Below are positions 38,549 to 60,900 of a DNA stretch of 64,000 nucleotides, piece after piece. A model generated the notes under the pieces. That model searched no databases. It saw only the letters and a program-made list of their open reading frames with translations, and was not told the DNA's origin. The translations under genes and the position numbers were made by a program. Numbering within the stretch: the first letter of the stretch is position 1; every line of letters starts with the position of its first letter. The stretch is from Litomosoides sigmodontis (lineage: Eukaryota; Nematoda; Chromadorea; Rhabditida; Onchocercidae), in contig OY718806.1 in assembly GCA_963070105.1 (NCBI GenBank), forward strand, positions 579,001 through 643,000. The letters are read 5' to 3'.

Positions 38549-40636
38549 ACCTTCCACTTACCGAATTCTTTTAGTTATTATTGTACGTAATTATCTCTCA
38601 GTTTGCACTTTCTTCAATCTATGGATGGGTATTCATACTCCGTTTGTTCGTCAGTCGGTTCTTGCCGGGCTTTAATTTTAATACAGAAATTTCGTATACG
38701 CATCACCGTGTAGCAGCATAAAATGCTTACTTTACATTTTCTAATATGAGTTTCAAAAATACGCATGTTCCAAAATAAAAAAAGAACAGTTTCAAAATAC
38801 GCATAGGAAAGGCCACTTTTTTGACATGACATCGTAGCGGTTACGATGCCTGCCCAAATCCGGTCCTTCACGACGTCATGCCACCGACCCGGTAAAATGT
38901 ACATGAATCGTGATGCTTGTAACTACCGATTCTGGTTTCCCCTATACGGTAGTTACTAGCTTAGTTACTAGCTTATTTAGGCCCTGTCGACGTGTTGCTT
39001 CATCTTTTTCCCTGGTGTTCTTTCATTCCAATGAACTATTTGAAAGCATTTTTATAAATCTGTGTTCGTGCCTCTGTTCCATTTCTGTTTGTTTTATTAC
39101 AGCTCTTTAAAAAGAAAATTTACCCCTTAAAATGTTGCTACCCGCACAACGGCGCTGATACTTTTTTGAGAACATAGAAAACGTCAGTTGAGCGAAATAA
39201 TATATTTTCCAAGTGTAAAAGAACAGTACAATATAAGGATGCGCAAGATTAAGAAATTTTCATATCTTCATAATGAAGTTATGAACTAAGCTTTCTGGGG
39301 TCTTTATGTACTGTCATCCTTCCAAGTCAAATTTCTTCGACTTTCGTAGGTAGGTATTGCAACGATGCATGAAACACAACTTTAAGTGACTTCGCGCGCA
39401 CTAATATAACAGTCTCACGGTGTACAATGTCATTTCGTTATTGCATAATTCTTGTGTTTCATTAAGTTACCGAAATGTTTCACTAGCACCAAACACGTGC
39501 GAGAAAATCATGAGATGAAATATTCCCATCAAATTTCAAGGATTAATCATACACTTAAGTTACGAAGATAATTTCACTCGGTTTCGGTGGCAAACGATTT
39601 GCTACGTATGATGCATTGCCAATGACGGGCAACAGAGTTTGAAATCCATAAAAATAAAGAACGAAAAGTTTTAAACACTCAAACCATACACAAATCTACC
39701 GAGTACACAGAATGTGCTTCAACAACAAAAATCAAAGGAAAGAAGGGAAGCTTGGATTACATGAAGAAAGAATAGATCACAACTATATTTACATTAATAT
39801 TATCCAACTATCAAACACAGCGTTCCGATACCTTGGAAATGATTTTTCCTCAACAAATGCGCAAGACACAACACAACACAACAGCTTTAGTGACACAACG
39901 ACTTCAGATTACTACATCGGATTTTAACAAATATCAGTGCAAATGAATTCCTTTCCTCTGATTTTTGAATAATCGTATACGTTAAATGAAATGTCATAGT
40001 AGATACATACAGTTCACCAGAACAAGTTCCGCCAAGAAGATTGAAAAGCGTTTCATAAAGTCTTCAGGGAATATTTAACATATAACAAAAAAACAAAAAA
40101 TGAGAAGTAAACAACATTCACAAAGTAACAAGCATCAAAGGTAGATACGATCAGAAGGTCACATTCCCAGGAAGTTCCACGAAAAAAAAAAGAGTATGTT
40201 AACCAGTCACTGCATATGATGCTGACATCTCACTATGTCATAATCCTGGGCTTTATACAAGTGCCACTTTCCAAACGGCAGGTCATCCGTAAGTGTTCGT
40301 GAGTATACATACGTACCAAGAATAAGACATCCACATTAAGCCATTGCGCTATGAAGGCTGCTGCTAGTAATCCGCTGCTCTATACTTTCCGTAAAAATTC
40401 AAAACTACCCATACATTCTTTGCTTTTCAACGTTCCCTAATTACAACTTAGCAGGAAAAAAGCAAAACTAAAAGAATAATCGTAGCCAAAAATAAATATG
40501 AAGCCAAAACATAATATGGAGAACTTGACATACAATCAAATAATAAGCAAACAAATAACAGGAAACGGATAAAATTTTAGCGAGAAATGCCTAAAGAGAT
40601 GGACCATAAAAAGACGAATTTCTCAGAATACTCTTG

Positions 40637-40764
<128 letters not shown>

Positions 40765-41486
40765 ACCTACTCAAATTCAATGCACTCAGAATGATAAAAT
40801 ACAACAACGACATTCACTGGAAACACTCGACCACGCATTTACATTTCCAATTTGGTTACTAAGTAACTGGAACATTGGAAGAAGCGAAGTAACAAGAATG
40901 AAAATAAACACGATAACAACAATAATATTATTATAATAAGTAACAATAATAATAATATTATGTAGGATACGTTAATGACAAGACAAAAGTGAAAAAAATA
41001 GTGATAGTAAAGGGTATTAAGCAGGAAAAGTTGAGGGACCCACTTAATTCCTTCTTCTAAATTCAGGACTCGCCCAAAGATACTCCTGACTTCTTCGTGA
41101 AAAACTTTCATGGTGTCGTGAATGCACCCAACATTCCCGTTTTTATCTATTAGTGCAACTTACTCGAATACAGTTGCTTTCATATATATGCATGATTTCC
41201 ATTAACGAATAATGTATGTTCATTATATTCCTTTAATGACCATAATATGGTGGAAAAGTGGTATTAAGCCTAAAAAAATAAAGCACTTTATACATATTGT
41301 TATTCAAAAAAATTCCATAATTCTACACGACTTTTCTTTCAGTTATTGTAGGAAAACACACACAAGCAGGTTTGCTTTTACTTCTGCCCTTTTTCTAGCT
41401 AGTGTTTAATACCAAGCGACCAAAGAACGCAAGGCTTTTAAAATAGTAAACGACATAGCAACGCATGTATGAAACATAAACAATAC

Positions 41487-50151
<8,665 letters not shown>

Positions 50152-51862
50152 ACCAAGGAAAACCCTACGTGAATGCCGTCAAAACTGGTTGTCCCGTTGG
50201 AAGAGACTTGACTGCTTCTCTCACGGCGCAGGTGTACACGTTTCCCGCTATGGCTTGACGAGCAGTTGTCTCGTCACAGCGTACGCATACACGTTTCGCG
50301 TCGCCTGTTTGAGAGTATTACGCCGCTGCGAACGCACATACGTATGTGATGTTATCACCACTACTGCCACCAACTTCCACCACTAATTACCCACACGCGT
50401 AAAATTTGCTTTTCCACTTCTCCTGGTCCAAATAATTCCACGGAACAACTAACACCTTGTCACTTCCGCCCTGCGCGTCGTCAAGCCAACGGACGCAAGC
50501 GTAGAACGTTAAAACCGTCACCGCCCTGTCAGTTACAACAGATTCCTCCTGCACCTCGCGCTTTTACTGCTTTATCGCTTCTGCATGTTGCCCTGCCCAC
50601 CTCTCCTCCCACCATTGTCTAATGTTCTTTGCTTCTTTTCCTACGGACCTTCACAATGTAACAAGTGCACACTCTCGTCATAGTTACTCTCCCCTTACCC
50701 TCTCATTCAATCGACAGCAATACGCAGCCGAGGACCACACATTTTGAGCCGATGCGCAGAATAATAATCCGCAGTGCTATGGATCGATGTGGATGACACC
50801 ATTAAAAGACGCTCTAAATGCTGACAAAAGTTGCCCATTATGGAGAGGTGCAGACAGGAGGAGGGGAAAAAGAATGTGTGTGCGTTCCTGCGTAAGTGTA
50901 TAAGGTGTGCGTGGGCATTTGAGACGACGTTTCAAAATCATTCGTATTATGGGGGCGTTTAATTGTTCGTGTTAATTTCAGGCGTAGAATAGAAGGGAAC
51001 CGGAGCATGTGATAATGCCATATCCGGGTTGACCGGAAAAGATAACCGGAAGATGTGACTTGGATACAAATGGTTTGGTTTGCTCGAAAAACTTTCACCC
51101 CAGAGAACTACAGTCTCTCCATTCCTTCTCCGTTTTACAATATGTTTGGGAAAAAATCCGGATCTCAACTATAGGATGAAATAAAAGTTTGGAAACATCG
51201 AAAATGTTTCGAGCACTATTAGTAGAAACAGCCATCGAACAGTGACGGGTGAAAATGAGCACAAGTGGGCTTTATCCCTTGTGCGTTGACCTTTGACATT
51301 CCCAATAACGTTGATTTCACATCTTCGCCAAGCACTCTCCTAACGGACCGATACTTTGAATATAAATTTGTACATGTGTGACAAAGAAAGAATGCTGCAA
51401 AAATGAATCTCAAACACTTCATTTTCAACTATGGAATCAAAGAAGCTTTCCGGTTGTAATTTCCTGATAGACGTATTAGAAAACTATGTTGAAATGAAAT
51501 TCCGAGTGGTACAGAGGCTTAATGGATTAAAATAATTTAACAAGGAATAATATACAATGTGCAGGATATACTGATGTCAGCAAAGTATCATTTGGATGTA
51601 CATTGATCATCTCCGTCACAAAATTAGATCTCTTTAGAAAGCTCTTTGAACCGTCGACTGCATGAGAATTAAAAATCACGAACCAGGCACGTCAACCTAT
51701 CCTATCTGTGCCTCTATTTTAGCTATGGACGGTATCTTCAATTCAGGATCTACCGGGTATGCCAGTGCTCTAGCCTGATATAATTAATCCAACATCATAA
51801 CATTGCTAAATCATCGTGCATTATTTTAAATGTCATTTCTAGACCCTACTGCTTCTTGTTCA

Positions 51863-51893
51863 TGTAGCTGTGGCTGTGGCTGCGGCTGTGTCT
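51863..51893. repeat. Short GCTGTG hexamer tandem repeat
   Basis: About four to five slightly varied copies of a GCTGTG unit. No coding frame connects to it. Confidence 0.7.
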
Positions 51894-54063
51894 CCATAAA
51901 AGATATCAAGAGGTTTACAGTTCTATCGATCCCTCTCTCTCTTGCAGGATAATTCAGCGAACAAAAATCAAATGCGTTTCATGAACTTTGAAGAAGTGGT
52001 AATATTTCAAGAAAGTGAAGCTTTCTCTTTTCTCCTGAAATATTCTTCCATTCATGGACTAATGTATTATTACCTGCGTATGAACTCTTCAACAAGTGAA
52101 GAGGACACAAACAGATAGTTCCGAACAAGAAACTCCTATCATGAGAATGAAAAGAATCAAACTTATGGCTTTTCGATAAATCTGTTGACAATCAAGTACC
52201 ACGTAAAGTGTTTCAAAGTTTAATTGACCACTGATTGAAGTAAAGTCTCTTCTATATGGCTACGGAGATATAACCAAGCAGAAGCTTTAGAATCTTGTTT
52301 CTTTAATTTTACTATGATTTCAAAATTAAATTATGGACCATCAGACGACTTACCTGAAATAATGCCTGGGGAAGTAATGTGAATCATGAAATCGCACTGT
52401 ATATTTAAATTGTTCCAATACAGAAAGTTCCTTACATAAAGGAAGCCCCCCTTACCTCAAAGTAAGTGATAAAGTTACTGCTATTTATTTAGCTGATGGT
52501 GAGACAGCAAAAAAAGGGTGAAGTAGTATTGAAGATAGGGTGGATCTTAGCAAAACTCAATAAGTTAAAAAAGCCAGGAAGGTAATTCTAATTTGGAACA
52601 TTGATAAAGCAAAACAAATGAATCATAGTTTATGGTTTGATAGTCACTTAACGTCACATCATCTTTGCTGTTTGTGTTTATTTGCAAATATCTTTAGTTT
52701 TCGTTTGAATTAAACTTCATGAAACTGACTTTCAGCATGCATTATTCATTTCTTTTTTTATTTTTCCTTCCATCCTCGTTCCTCCCTTCAGTTGGTTTCA
52801 GGTCGGTTGATAAACCGATCACACATGATAGCTTATTGTTGAAAGAAGACATTAATATGAGTGAAAAATCTTGCATCTAAAGCAATTAATTTCTCTAAGG
52901 AAAGGATGAAATTTATGAGTTCAAGGAGTCCAGAGATGTGCTGATGGTATAAACTGTTAACGTACTGCTTCAGTTAAGTTCTTGAAATATTCGTTTCAAA
53001 ATGTTCGTTCCCATGCGTTCATTGATAATACTCTTATCACTAAGAATGTATTCTGGAAATGACATCAAAAATAAAACCACATAACCCGTTCAAGTCTTTA
53101 ATTTGCATTTAAAACGAAGAATGTGAAATTTTGGGTTTATCCAAAGAAGAAGTGATGGAAAATACACAAAGCATCGACGACCGCTATCACCCCAATCAAA
53201 GAATATCTTTTCAAGTACATAATCCAAAGTGTTTGAAAGTGTTTTTGTTGTTTGTAACATTGAGTAAGTTAGTCAAGGATGACGGCAACGATGACATCGA
53301 GAAATGTCTGGCTCTTAATAAATGAATTTCATCATTTCTATCGAGAGACTTCGAAAATGCTAACAACAAAAGAATGGCATATCGATAGGGACGGAGCGAA
53401 TACGAAAGCATTTCATAATCACACCAAGCACACAACTAAATTTCAATTTTTGTAAAATCTAAAATTAATCACACCATTAATTGTTTATTTAATTTTAAAT
53501 ATATTGAAAAAGTGGGCAATTCAATCCACAAAAAATATATTAATACACGACATAATTTCAATTGTTAGCAGTGAACTTTCGGCAAATGCTGTTGAATTTC
53601 AAATTGAAATGAAAAAATTCCTTATCGATACTGCCAACTATTTCTTCTTTTTACAATTTGCAACGTGTCGTACCATACGTTTCGGTTGATGGATGCGAAA
53701 ATTGTTATGGGTATTCATTTGCCTTTCACATTTAGCATTTCCCTACATACATAGTATTTGCAGACCAAAAATTAAATTGATAAAAAAAAAAGACGTCTCG
53801 CCATACAAAAAAATAATATAAACGTAAAACTTTCAAAGTTAAATATTTGAAAATCTCTATTTGCTAATGTAGTAAATATGAAAAAGTTGCATTTTCCAAC
53901 ATAATTTCTCCTTCCACATTATTGTATTGCAAGAGCTGATAAATTTCATCAAATTTTCAACTGCATATTTGGACGTTTTTTAGTTATTTTTTTCGTTCGA
54001 CCAGGCTGCTGTAAATTCATGTTTAATCCTTATAAGTGCATGAAGAAGAAGTGTTAAAGATGC

Positions 54064-54388
54064 GGGGGAAGGGAGAGAGGGAGAGAGAGAAAGAGGTATG
54101 AAAAGCAAAATAATACTTTGAAAAACTCCCAATTAACAGCCATTTTCCGGTTCCTCACCACATCTTTTATGCTATTGTAATTGTGTTGTTGGAAAAGGAA
54201 GGAAGATGAATCGCATTAGTAATCGTAGAAATAATGAAAGGTTGGGTTAGAAACTTTTCAAATAGTTAAGAAGTTATATTTTCAAACTTTCATTCAACTC
54301 CCCTACCTCTCTCTTCCCCAACTTCACTTCATAAACCTTTCCTCTCCCCGCTCCCCCACTCTTTCTCTCCCTCTCTCTCTCCTTTCCA
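54064..54388. repeat. Purine tract and complementary pyrimidine tract 250 bp apart
   Basis: 54064-54096 is G/A only and rich in GAGAGG. 54340-54388 is nearly all C/T with CTCTCTCTCC. They are largely reverse-complementary, so the strand could fold back with a ~245-nt loop. Confidence 0.8.
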
Positions 54389-55322
54389 TCCTTCTTTCCA
54401 CGTCATTTATTACTCCTAATTAACATCCAATTGTACAACATTCAACTATTCTTGTTAGTTACTGCTCATCCTTTCCTGCATTTTATCACCTGCTGTGTAA
54501 TACATTGTCTAAAACCAGCTGATGGAAGTGGAAACCACTTTGATACATTTAACCAAATTACTGTTTGTTAAAAAAATGTGCACTACTGTACAATCTATTT
54601 AAGTTGAGAAAATAAATCACATTCAGTTATTTAACTTTCCTTTTTTTCCTGCAATTTCATTCAACTCTGACATACCCATTTTCTTTCAATTTAGTGGAGG
54701 AATTCATAGGCGGATTTTTTTTTGTAGTTGATTTTTCAATATGAATAGTTATAGGCTTGTGTGTTCACTTTTAAAATTCATTAATTCAGGAAGTTTCTAA
54801 TGGGTTAGAAAGCACTGAATTGCATATCTCACTATGAACTATGTGTGGCTTCAACATGACCTTACTCATTTGCTTTTTATCATTTTCCTTGATTGATCAA
54901 TTGATTATTTAAGGCAGCAAAAAAAAGTGGTAAAATTCATTAGGTAAATTAAAAATTGCAATCATACATGCAATTAGATTTCCTATTTTAACACAGTTGC
55001 GTGTTGAACACATACGTATGTCGCTTTGCTGCTTCCTTCTGGCATTATTTGTTAAATTCATTAGGAAACGCTCAGGCGACCATTATTTTTCTCCTCAAGC
55101 TAGAAAATCACTGCCTTCGTTCATTGTTACTACAAACAACAGGTGAATAGCTGTGAAGAAGTATTCATTATTACAACGTGAAATTTCACGTCTACTATGT
55201 ACAACATGTTAATTAGCTCCACTTTGACTATTCCTGTCCTAATACAATGAATAACTGATTTGTCGTAAAGTTTGAGCAACATTTGTTGGTTTACGACATC
55301 GTTCTAATGCTAACATTCTCCT

Positions 55323-55328
55323 ACACAG
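55323..55328 (+). promoter_or_regulatory. Acceptor just before the START-protein ATG
   Basis: acacag ends 9 bases before the ATG at 55338. It is a candidate spliced-leader acceptor. Confidence 0.4.
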
Positions 55329-55337
55329 GTGCATAGA

Positions 55338-56912
55338 ATGGCTTCAGTAATAGCTTCTACAACTATTCCAAATACTATCCAATCAAATGTCAATAAAGTT
55401 AGTACCTTTTGATTATTTTTGAATAAAAAAACTACAGTTTTCAGTTGCACTAAAAATTTTACACAAATTGTTAGATAGTTTCAAATTGTAAATTGAAAAG
55501 AAAGAAAGATTACAGTATGCGGAGGGAATGCAACATGCGAAGGATGCATTGCGAGATATGATGGAACTGGTCAGCATGCCTGATTTCGAGAATCGTGAGG
55601 GATGGAAGCAAAAAAGTGCTAACAAAAATGACATCGTTTTCTCCAAATATTATTCAACGGGAAAAATTTTCACCATGAGGGTATTATTTTCTTTTTTTCC
55701 CACCATTCATTTCATTTCTTATTTTAAATCAATTTTCAATCAGATAAAAAAACAAGTTATATTGAAAAAGATTTTGAATTGTATAATTGATTGAATGTTT
55801 TTTTTTTTAAATATATCTCTCCAGTTTTGCTTCTTATCAATAGAAACAGGAAATTGTTGTCAACATATGTAGCACTGCTATTTTCAAGTTTTTTTTTGCT
55901 CTTACAGACTGTATTCGATTTTCCGCTACAGCCATCTTTTGCGGAACATTGGGAAAACTTTGCTGACATTGCAAAATACAATAAAAATATCTCAAGTGTT
56001 AAGATCATTGCGCAGTTGGCATCCAATATGGATGTTGTCTATGTAAACATTTGAAATATTTGAACTGTTTGCAATTAAGTGCATAACCGATTTACGATCA
56101 GAAATTGCAAAAAAGCACTCATCCATCCATTTCTTAGCTAGAGGAAAAGGTCATCAGAAAATCCCCATAAACATTAAGAGGAATAGTACAGAGATAGGTA
56201 AAACAATTCGTTGGAATTTATAAAACAATAATCTAAACCTGTTACATTTTAGAAATTTCACAAAATTCGTGCCATTTCTTTTGAATTATTTGAGTTCAAC
56301 CAATGATGCTTCAGTACGCAATGAGAGATTTCGCAAAGATCAAGGGACGAGAATTTCTGATGTGTCGTACATTCCGCAGTTTTGGTGATGAAATTATTGA
56401 AGCGGCACGAAGCTTTGATTCAACAGTTGCCGAGTGTAATCCTCGAAAAATTCGGTCAGTAATATGAAAGCTACAATTTTTTTATTTTTTTAAAGCTTCC
56501 TACTATTCAACTTCTGAAATCGATGTGGTGAAAATAATGAAGTTTTTCGAAATGGTGTTTGAATTTGAAAGCTGATACTTTCCATAAAATCTGCTCTAAT
56601 CTATCTTTAATTATATATTTCAATTCTACTGTTGGATTATTGCATATGCCTTTTCGCACATGAGATATGATGCATTCAGCTTTAGCATGCGATTACATTT
56701 ATTTCAGTGGGCACGTCATACTTGCCGGTGGACGTTTTCGGGTTTGTCCTGAAGATTCTGCAAAAACAGTTGTAGATTACGTGATGTGCGTGGATTTTAA
56801 GGAAGAAAATATCCCGAATATTATCATGGATGCTACAATGAGTACACTGATCATGCAAGATGCCGAGTATACCCGACAACAAATTGAAAAACTTAAGGAG
56901 CAAGCTGCATGA
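55338..56912 (+). CDS. Small START-domain lipid-transfer protein
   Basis: Exons: 55338-55397, 55516-55680, 55908-56042, 56315-56454, 56708-56912 (234 aa). After a short Ser/Thr N-terminus nearly the whole protein is one START domain: REGWKQK near residue 50, YYSTGKIFTMRTVFDFPLQP, a central Trp (EHWENFADIAKYNKNISSVK), MRDFAKIK followed by a basic strand (the RDF motif of STARD proteins), then a long C-terminal helix with ATMSTLIMQDAEYTRQQIEK closing the pocket. The fold binds one lipid (sterol, phospholipid or other); the ligand cannot be read here. There is no MENTAL membrane domain, so it differs from full-length STARD3/MLN64 and resembles the small soluble START proteins of worms. All introns are GT-AG and phases match. 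It runs toward the convergent chitin-binding gene. Confidence 0.88.
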
Positions 56913-57905
56913 AATAGCACGTATTGTTCAATTTTCTCCACTTATCTCTGTTAACATATTCGAATGTCGTTGTCATGCCATCCTTACAATTATTCCAAGG
57001 GAGAAATTCGCCACATACACAATAACTTATCAAAAGTATATTGCAGGATTTCGGGAGGTGAACAAATTGTGAAGCAATCTCTATCGGTTTCCTCTTTCAC
57101 TCCTCTCACCTTATTCGAGATTTACTACTTGAGTGTAAAGAAAAATCGTTCATTTAATCGACAGATATTTTCATCTTTATACCTCCAAAATTAGCTTGTA
57201 TGAGTAAATGTAAGTAAACGTTATCAGCCACATTGCTATTGCAATCGAATACATTGCGTTCATCACAATTAGATGATGATTCAGCGAGTTGTGAGAATGA
57301 TATTTAGACAGTTTTTTGTATGTTGCAAAAAAAAAATGGAATAGTATTTCGATGTGGAAAAGCATACGGTCTGTATATTAGGAATGAATTACTGTTTATG
57401 CAAACTTAAAACGAAGATCAGGAATACTTGTGTTCATCGATACGTGCATATCCTTTAAGCTGGTTTTGCTCAAGTACCACTTCAGACAGTTCAACCTAGA
57501 CCGCACAATAAATCATCATTTCGAAGTTACTCACTGTTTTACGGTAATTTTCAGCCTCTAGTACATAATATATGCAAACAATTTTCTGTTATTTTGGCTG
57601 ATGCTATCCTGTTTAAATTAAAAAAATAAACTTCTGGCAATGCAGATGAGAAATTATTTTCCTTGAATTAGTTCATTTCATAACAATTTATTAACATCAA
57701 ACAAGTTCATCGTAGTAGAAAAAAAAATTCACAGCATTCATTTAATACCGCAAATTATTACAAAACCAATCTGTTATACAACTTGAGCGTAAAACGGTAA
57801 CGTATTTCTTCATTTTCCTTTAAATTTAAATTGAAACTCGTCCATACTACAAATTACCTTTGCGATATATTTTTTACAGTATTACGGAAGTACAAGTAGA
57901 AAATC
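56913..57905. other. Convergent 3' regions
   Basis: About 1 kb between the stops of the START gene (+) and the chitin-binding gene (-). AT-rich with AATAAA-like signals (for example near 57508 on the plus strand). No gene is seen. Confidence 0.5.
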
Positions 57906-60900
57906 TCACATAGTAACGTTGCAGTACGGTACCGCACTAGGGAAATCACATACACTAAGTGCAGGATTAAAAACAGTATGTTCTGGGCAAAAAAGTTTTT
58001 CCAATTTGCCCCATACACATCGATAGAATACCGAGCAGTCTTTCTTATCTGCGAGATGGTCACCGTGAGAGTTTCCACTGCAGTTTGAACCATTTACTGA
58101 AGGAGGATCATCACCTATGAAGAGAACATATTTTAAACAAATTCATAAAATTTTGAAGGAATACGATACAAAGCAATATATCGGAATGCAAAGTACCTTT
58201 CTCGGACTTCTCAGAAGTAGCTGCACATTCCTGTACATTGCTTTTATAATCACAGCCACCAGATATTTCATTAAAAACAAGCCCATCATTACACGGCAGC
58301 TGTTCAAACGTCTCTTCGTCAAAACACTGCAAAAGAATAATTTCGATAATTCGGCGATCCTGTAGTTCTGCCGTGTAGAAAAACATACATCATCTTCGAT
58401 TCGAACAAGCGATATTCATCGTAAGAAACATTGGAAATTATGGCTCAAGAATTTCAATTACCTGTACAATTCTTGCACAATCTGTGGGATGTCGATACAA
58501 TCCATCCGATCGATGAATACAAAAGTCTTCGGTGTTATTGAGTCTTTTGATTCCATCGGTTAGTACAGTCACTCTTTGCAGGCATTCAGGATTTGACGAA
58601 CGTGGCACACATGCACCAGCAGTTGCCGAAAATGTCTCCAAATATTTAAAGCAACGACGGTGAATTGCAGTACCCTAAAAGCACAAGAAGGTTATAAAAT
58701 AACTGTAATTTCTTGAGGTTACTACGAGCTTACCTTCTTGCATACGTAGTATTCGCTTAAACATGGGCCAATCCTCTTTGAGGTACCGTCCTCTACACCG
58801 TCACATATTTCCTTTCCTGAGGATACGGATTTCACAACAGCATCATCAATTATTCCGCAAACTTCCGCTGGAACACAACGTCCAACATATTCATCGAACA
58901 AGTACCCATTTGTGCAATACGACTGAAGCTTGTAATTGGTAAAAGCACAAGAAAGAAACGAACAATAGATAAAAATACATAATAATAAATCGTCTCTAAA
59001 ATTGTAACTCGACTACATTTACCTTACGAAGATCTCCAGATGGAGAGCAGGAAATATACTCTCCTCGACAACGTCCATATGCCGCAACTTGATCTCGTGA
59101 AGCATTGCAACGTGCTTGAATCCTACGCTTGGAAGAACCGACTGCTCGTAAATCCACAACACGAAAACTCGAAGTAGAGTCGTTCTTGAAATGAGATGTT
59201 CCTGAAAGATTAGAATTGTTGACACTACAGTAAAAAAAAAGGTAGAGAAATTTGAATTTCAAAGAAGTCTTACTGTATGCTCTTCTTCTGAACGAAATAC
59301 CAGCTTTGTTACCACAAGCAGCGACATTTCGCATGTGATCGCAACGGTTCTTGTTGATATTATATACGAGGCCCTGTTGGCAAAAGAACAAATGTCCCTC
59401 GCCATGAATACATAAGAGGAATTTCCTTGAACAGTCTCGCGACATTATACCGCTAAATTCGTCCTCGCACTCCCATTGTCCAGCTGCTTAAAGTGTGCAG
59501 AAAGAAATCAACAACCTCTTGTCCTTTATTATCCAAAAGAAAAAAGTAGAAAATATGGACCAAACATAATTTACAAGTTGAGCGATAAGATTGCTGGGCG
59601 GTGGTCAAGCTTGGTTCCAGTGATACTTTTTCAGTGATAGAGGAGGATGTAATGGATGAATTTACGAGATCAGCTCCTTCACACGATGTAACATATTCTT
59701 TTTGATCACAAAATCCTGTCTCAACATTGAAATATAATTCATCCTGGCATACGAATCCAGTTATGTGACCAGCTGAAAAATCATAACAAAAATGATGGAA
59801 ATTATGGGAACACATAAAAATCGTTAATCTATTCATTTACCACAGACTAACCGGAGCAAACGAAGAAAAGTGGTGAGCACTTAGAAGCATACAATCCATC
59901 GGGTGCATTCACACAGTCAAAACTGGAAGCATCGTATGAGACCCTAGTCAAATTAACCAACGTATGAGGTAAATCATCTGAATAAAGCCTTTATTAATAC
60001 ACATTGGAAAGGTTTAACTAGATATTGCTAATTTAACGTTCTATAGTTTCTAGAGTGCTATTTTGAAGCACATTTTTGGAATTTCGAAATTCAGACAGTA
60101 AATACAAAAACGAAACAAACCAAAACTCCAATCAATACTTCTCTATGTTTTAAATCCAGAAAAGAAATATGTACCGATCCTTACACGCTATCGAAGAATT
60201 ATGATATTTAAAAAAATAATTTCACCGAGTCCTGTTAATGACGAAGAGGAACTGAAATCGCTAGTTACTGAGAGCATCCTTTGCTTGCCATCTTGTTCAT
60301 CGCATTCCGGAGTATCCTCTATCCTGTTACATGAACTTACCACCTGCAAGTTCCTTTCTCTTTGCTTTCTTTTACGAAGAAGTAATTTAAAAAATGCAAA
60401 AATAAACAGTACATCGTTAACTATGCACAAATTCTATCCCCTCATTACACAAAAACAAGTCAAAATTTGATAATCAGATATTTTGCCTGATCAAAGACAA
60501 GATCGCCATCACAATTGAATACATATGCAGTATTGCCAGCACATATAACAAAAGATGGTGAACACCCGAAAGATATAGTACTGTTAATCGAGCATGTAAA
60601 GTTCGGCAAAGTGAGGGATACTTCATGATCAGCATTTACTGCTTCAATTTTTGCCTCTTCTCTCACGTTTTCAACATCTGATTGACCTGAAAAATATTTA
60701 AGGTCAATATTGAACATTTTTGAAATTTAATTCTATTAGCTTTACTTCGTTGTAATTGTGGAAGATTGTAGCGCATGCAAATATATTCCAGTACACAGAA
60801 CAGGAATTCAAGAAAAGCACGTGTATCATCTGAATAAAAACTTGAGTTAAATACAAAAAAATACTCTGCTTTCATCTTACCATCACATAAAAGCGCTTAA

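Larger units (their letters stand above)
50152..55337. other. Long intergenic stretch, hpk-1 promoter side
   Basis: About 5.2 kb with no supported gene. The first ~700 bp are GC-richer and probably hold the hpk-1 promoter and 5' UTR. Farther on there is a short GCTGTG-type hexamer repeat (about 51863-51893) and a purine tract facing a pyrimidine tract (54064-54388). Open frames are short and unconvincing. Confidence 0.5.
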
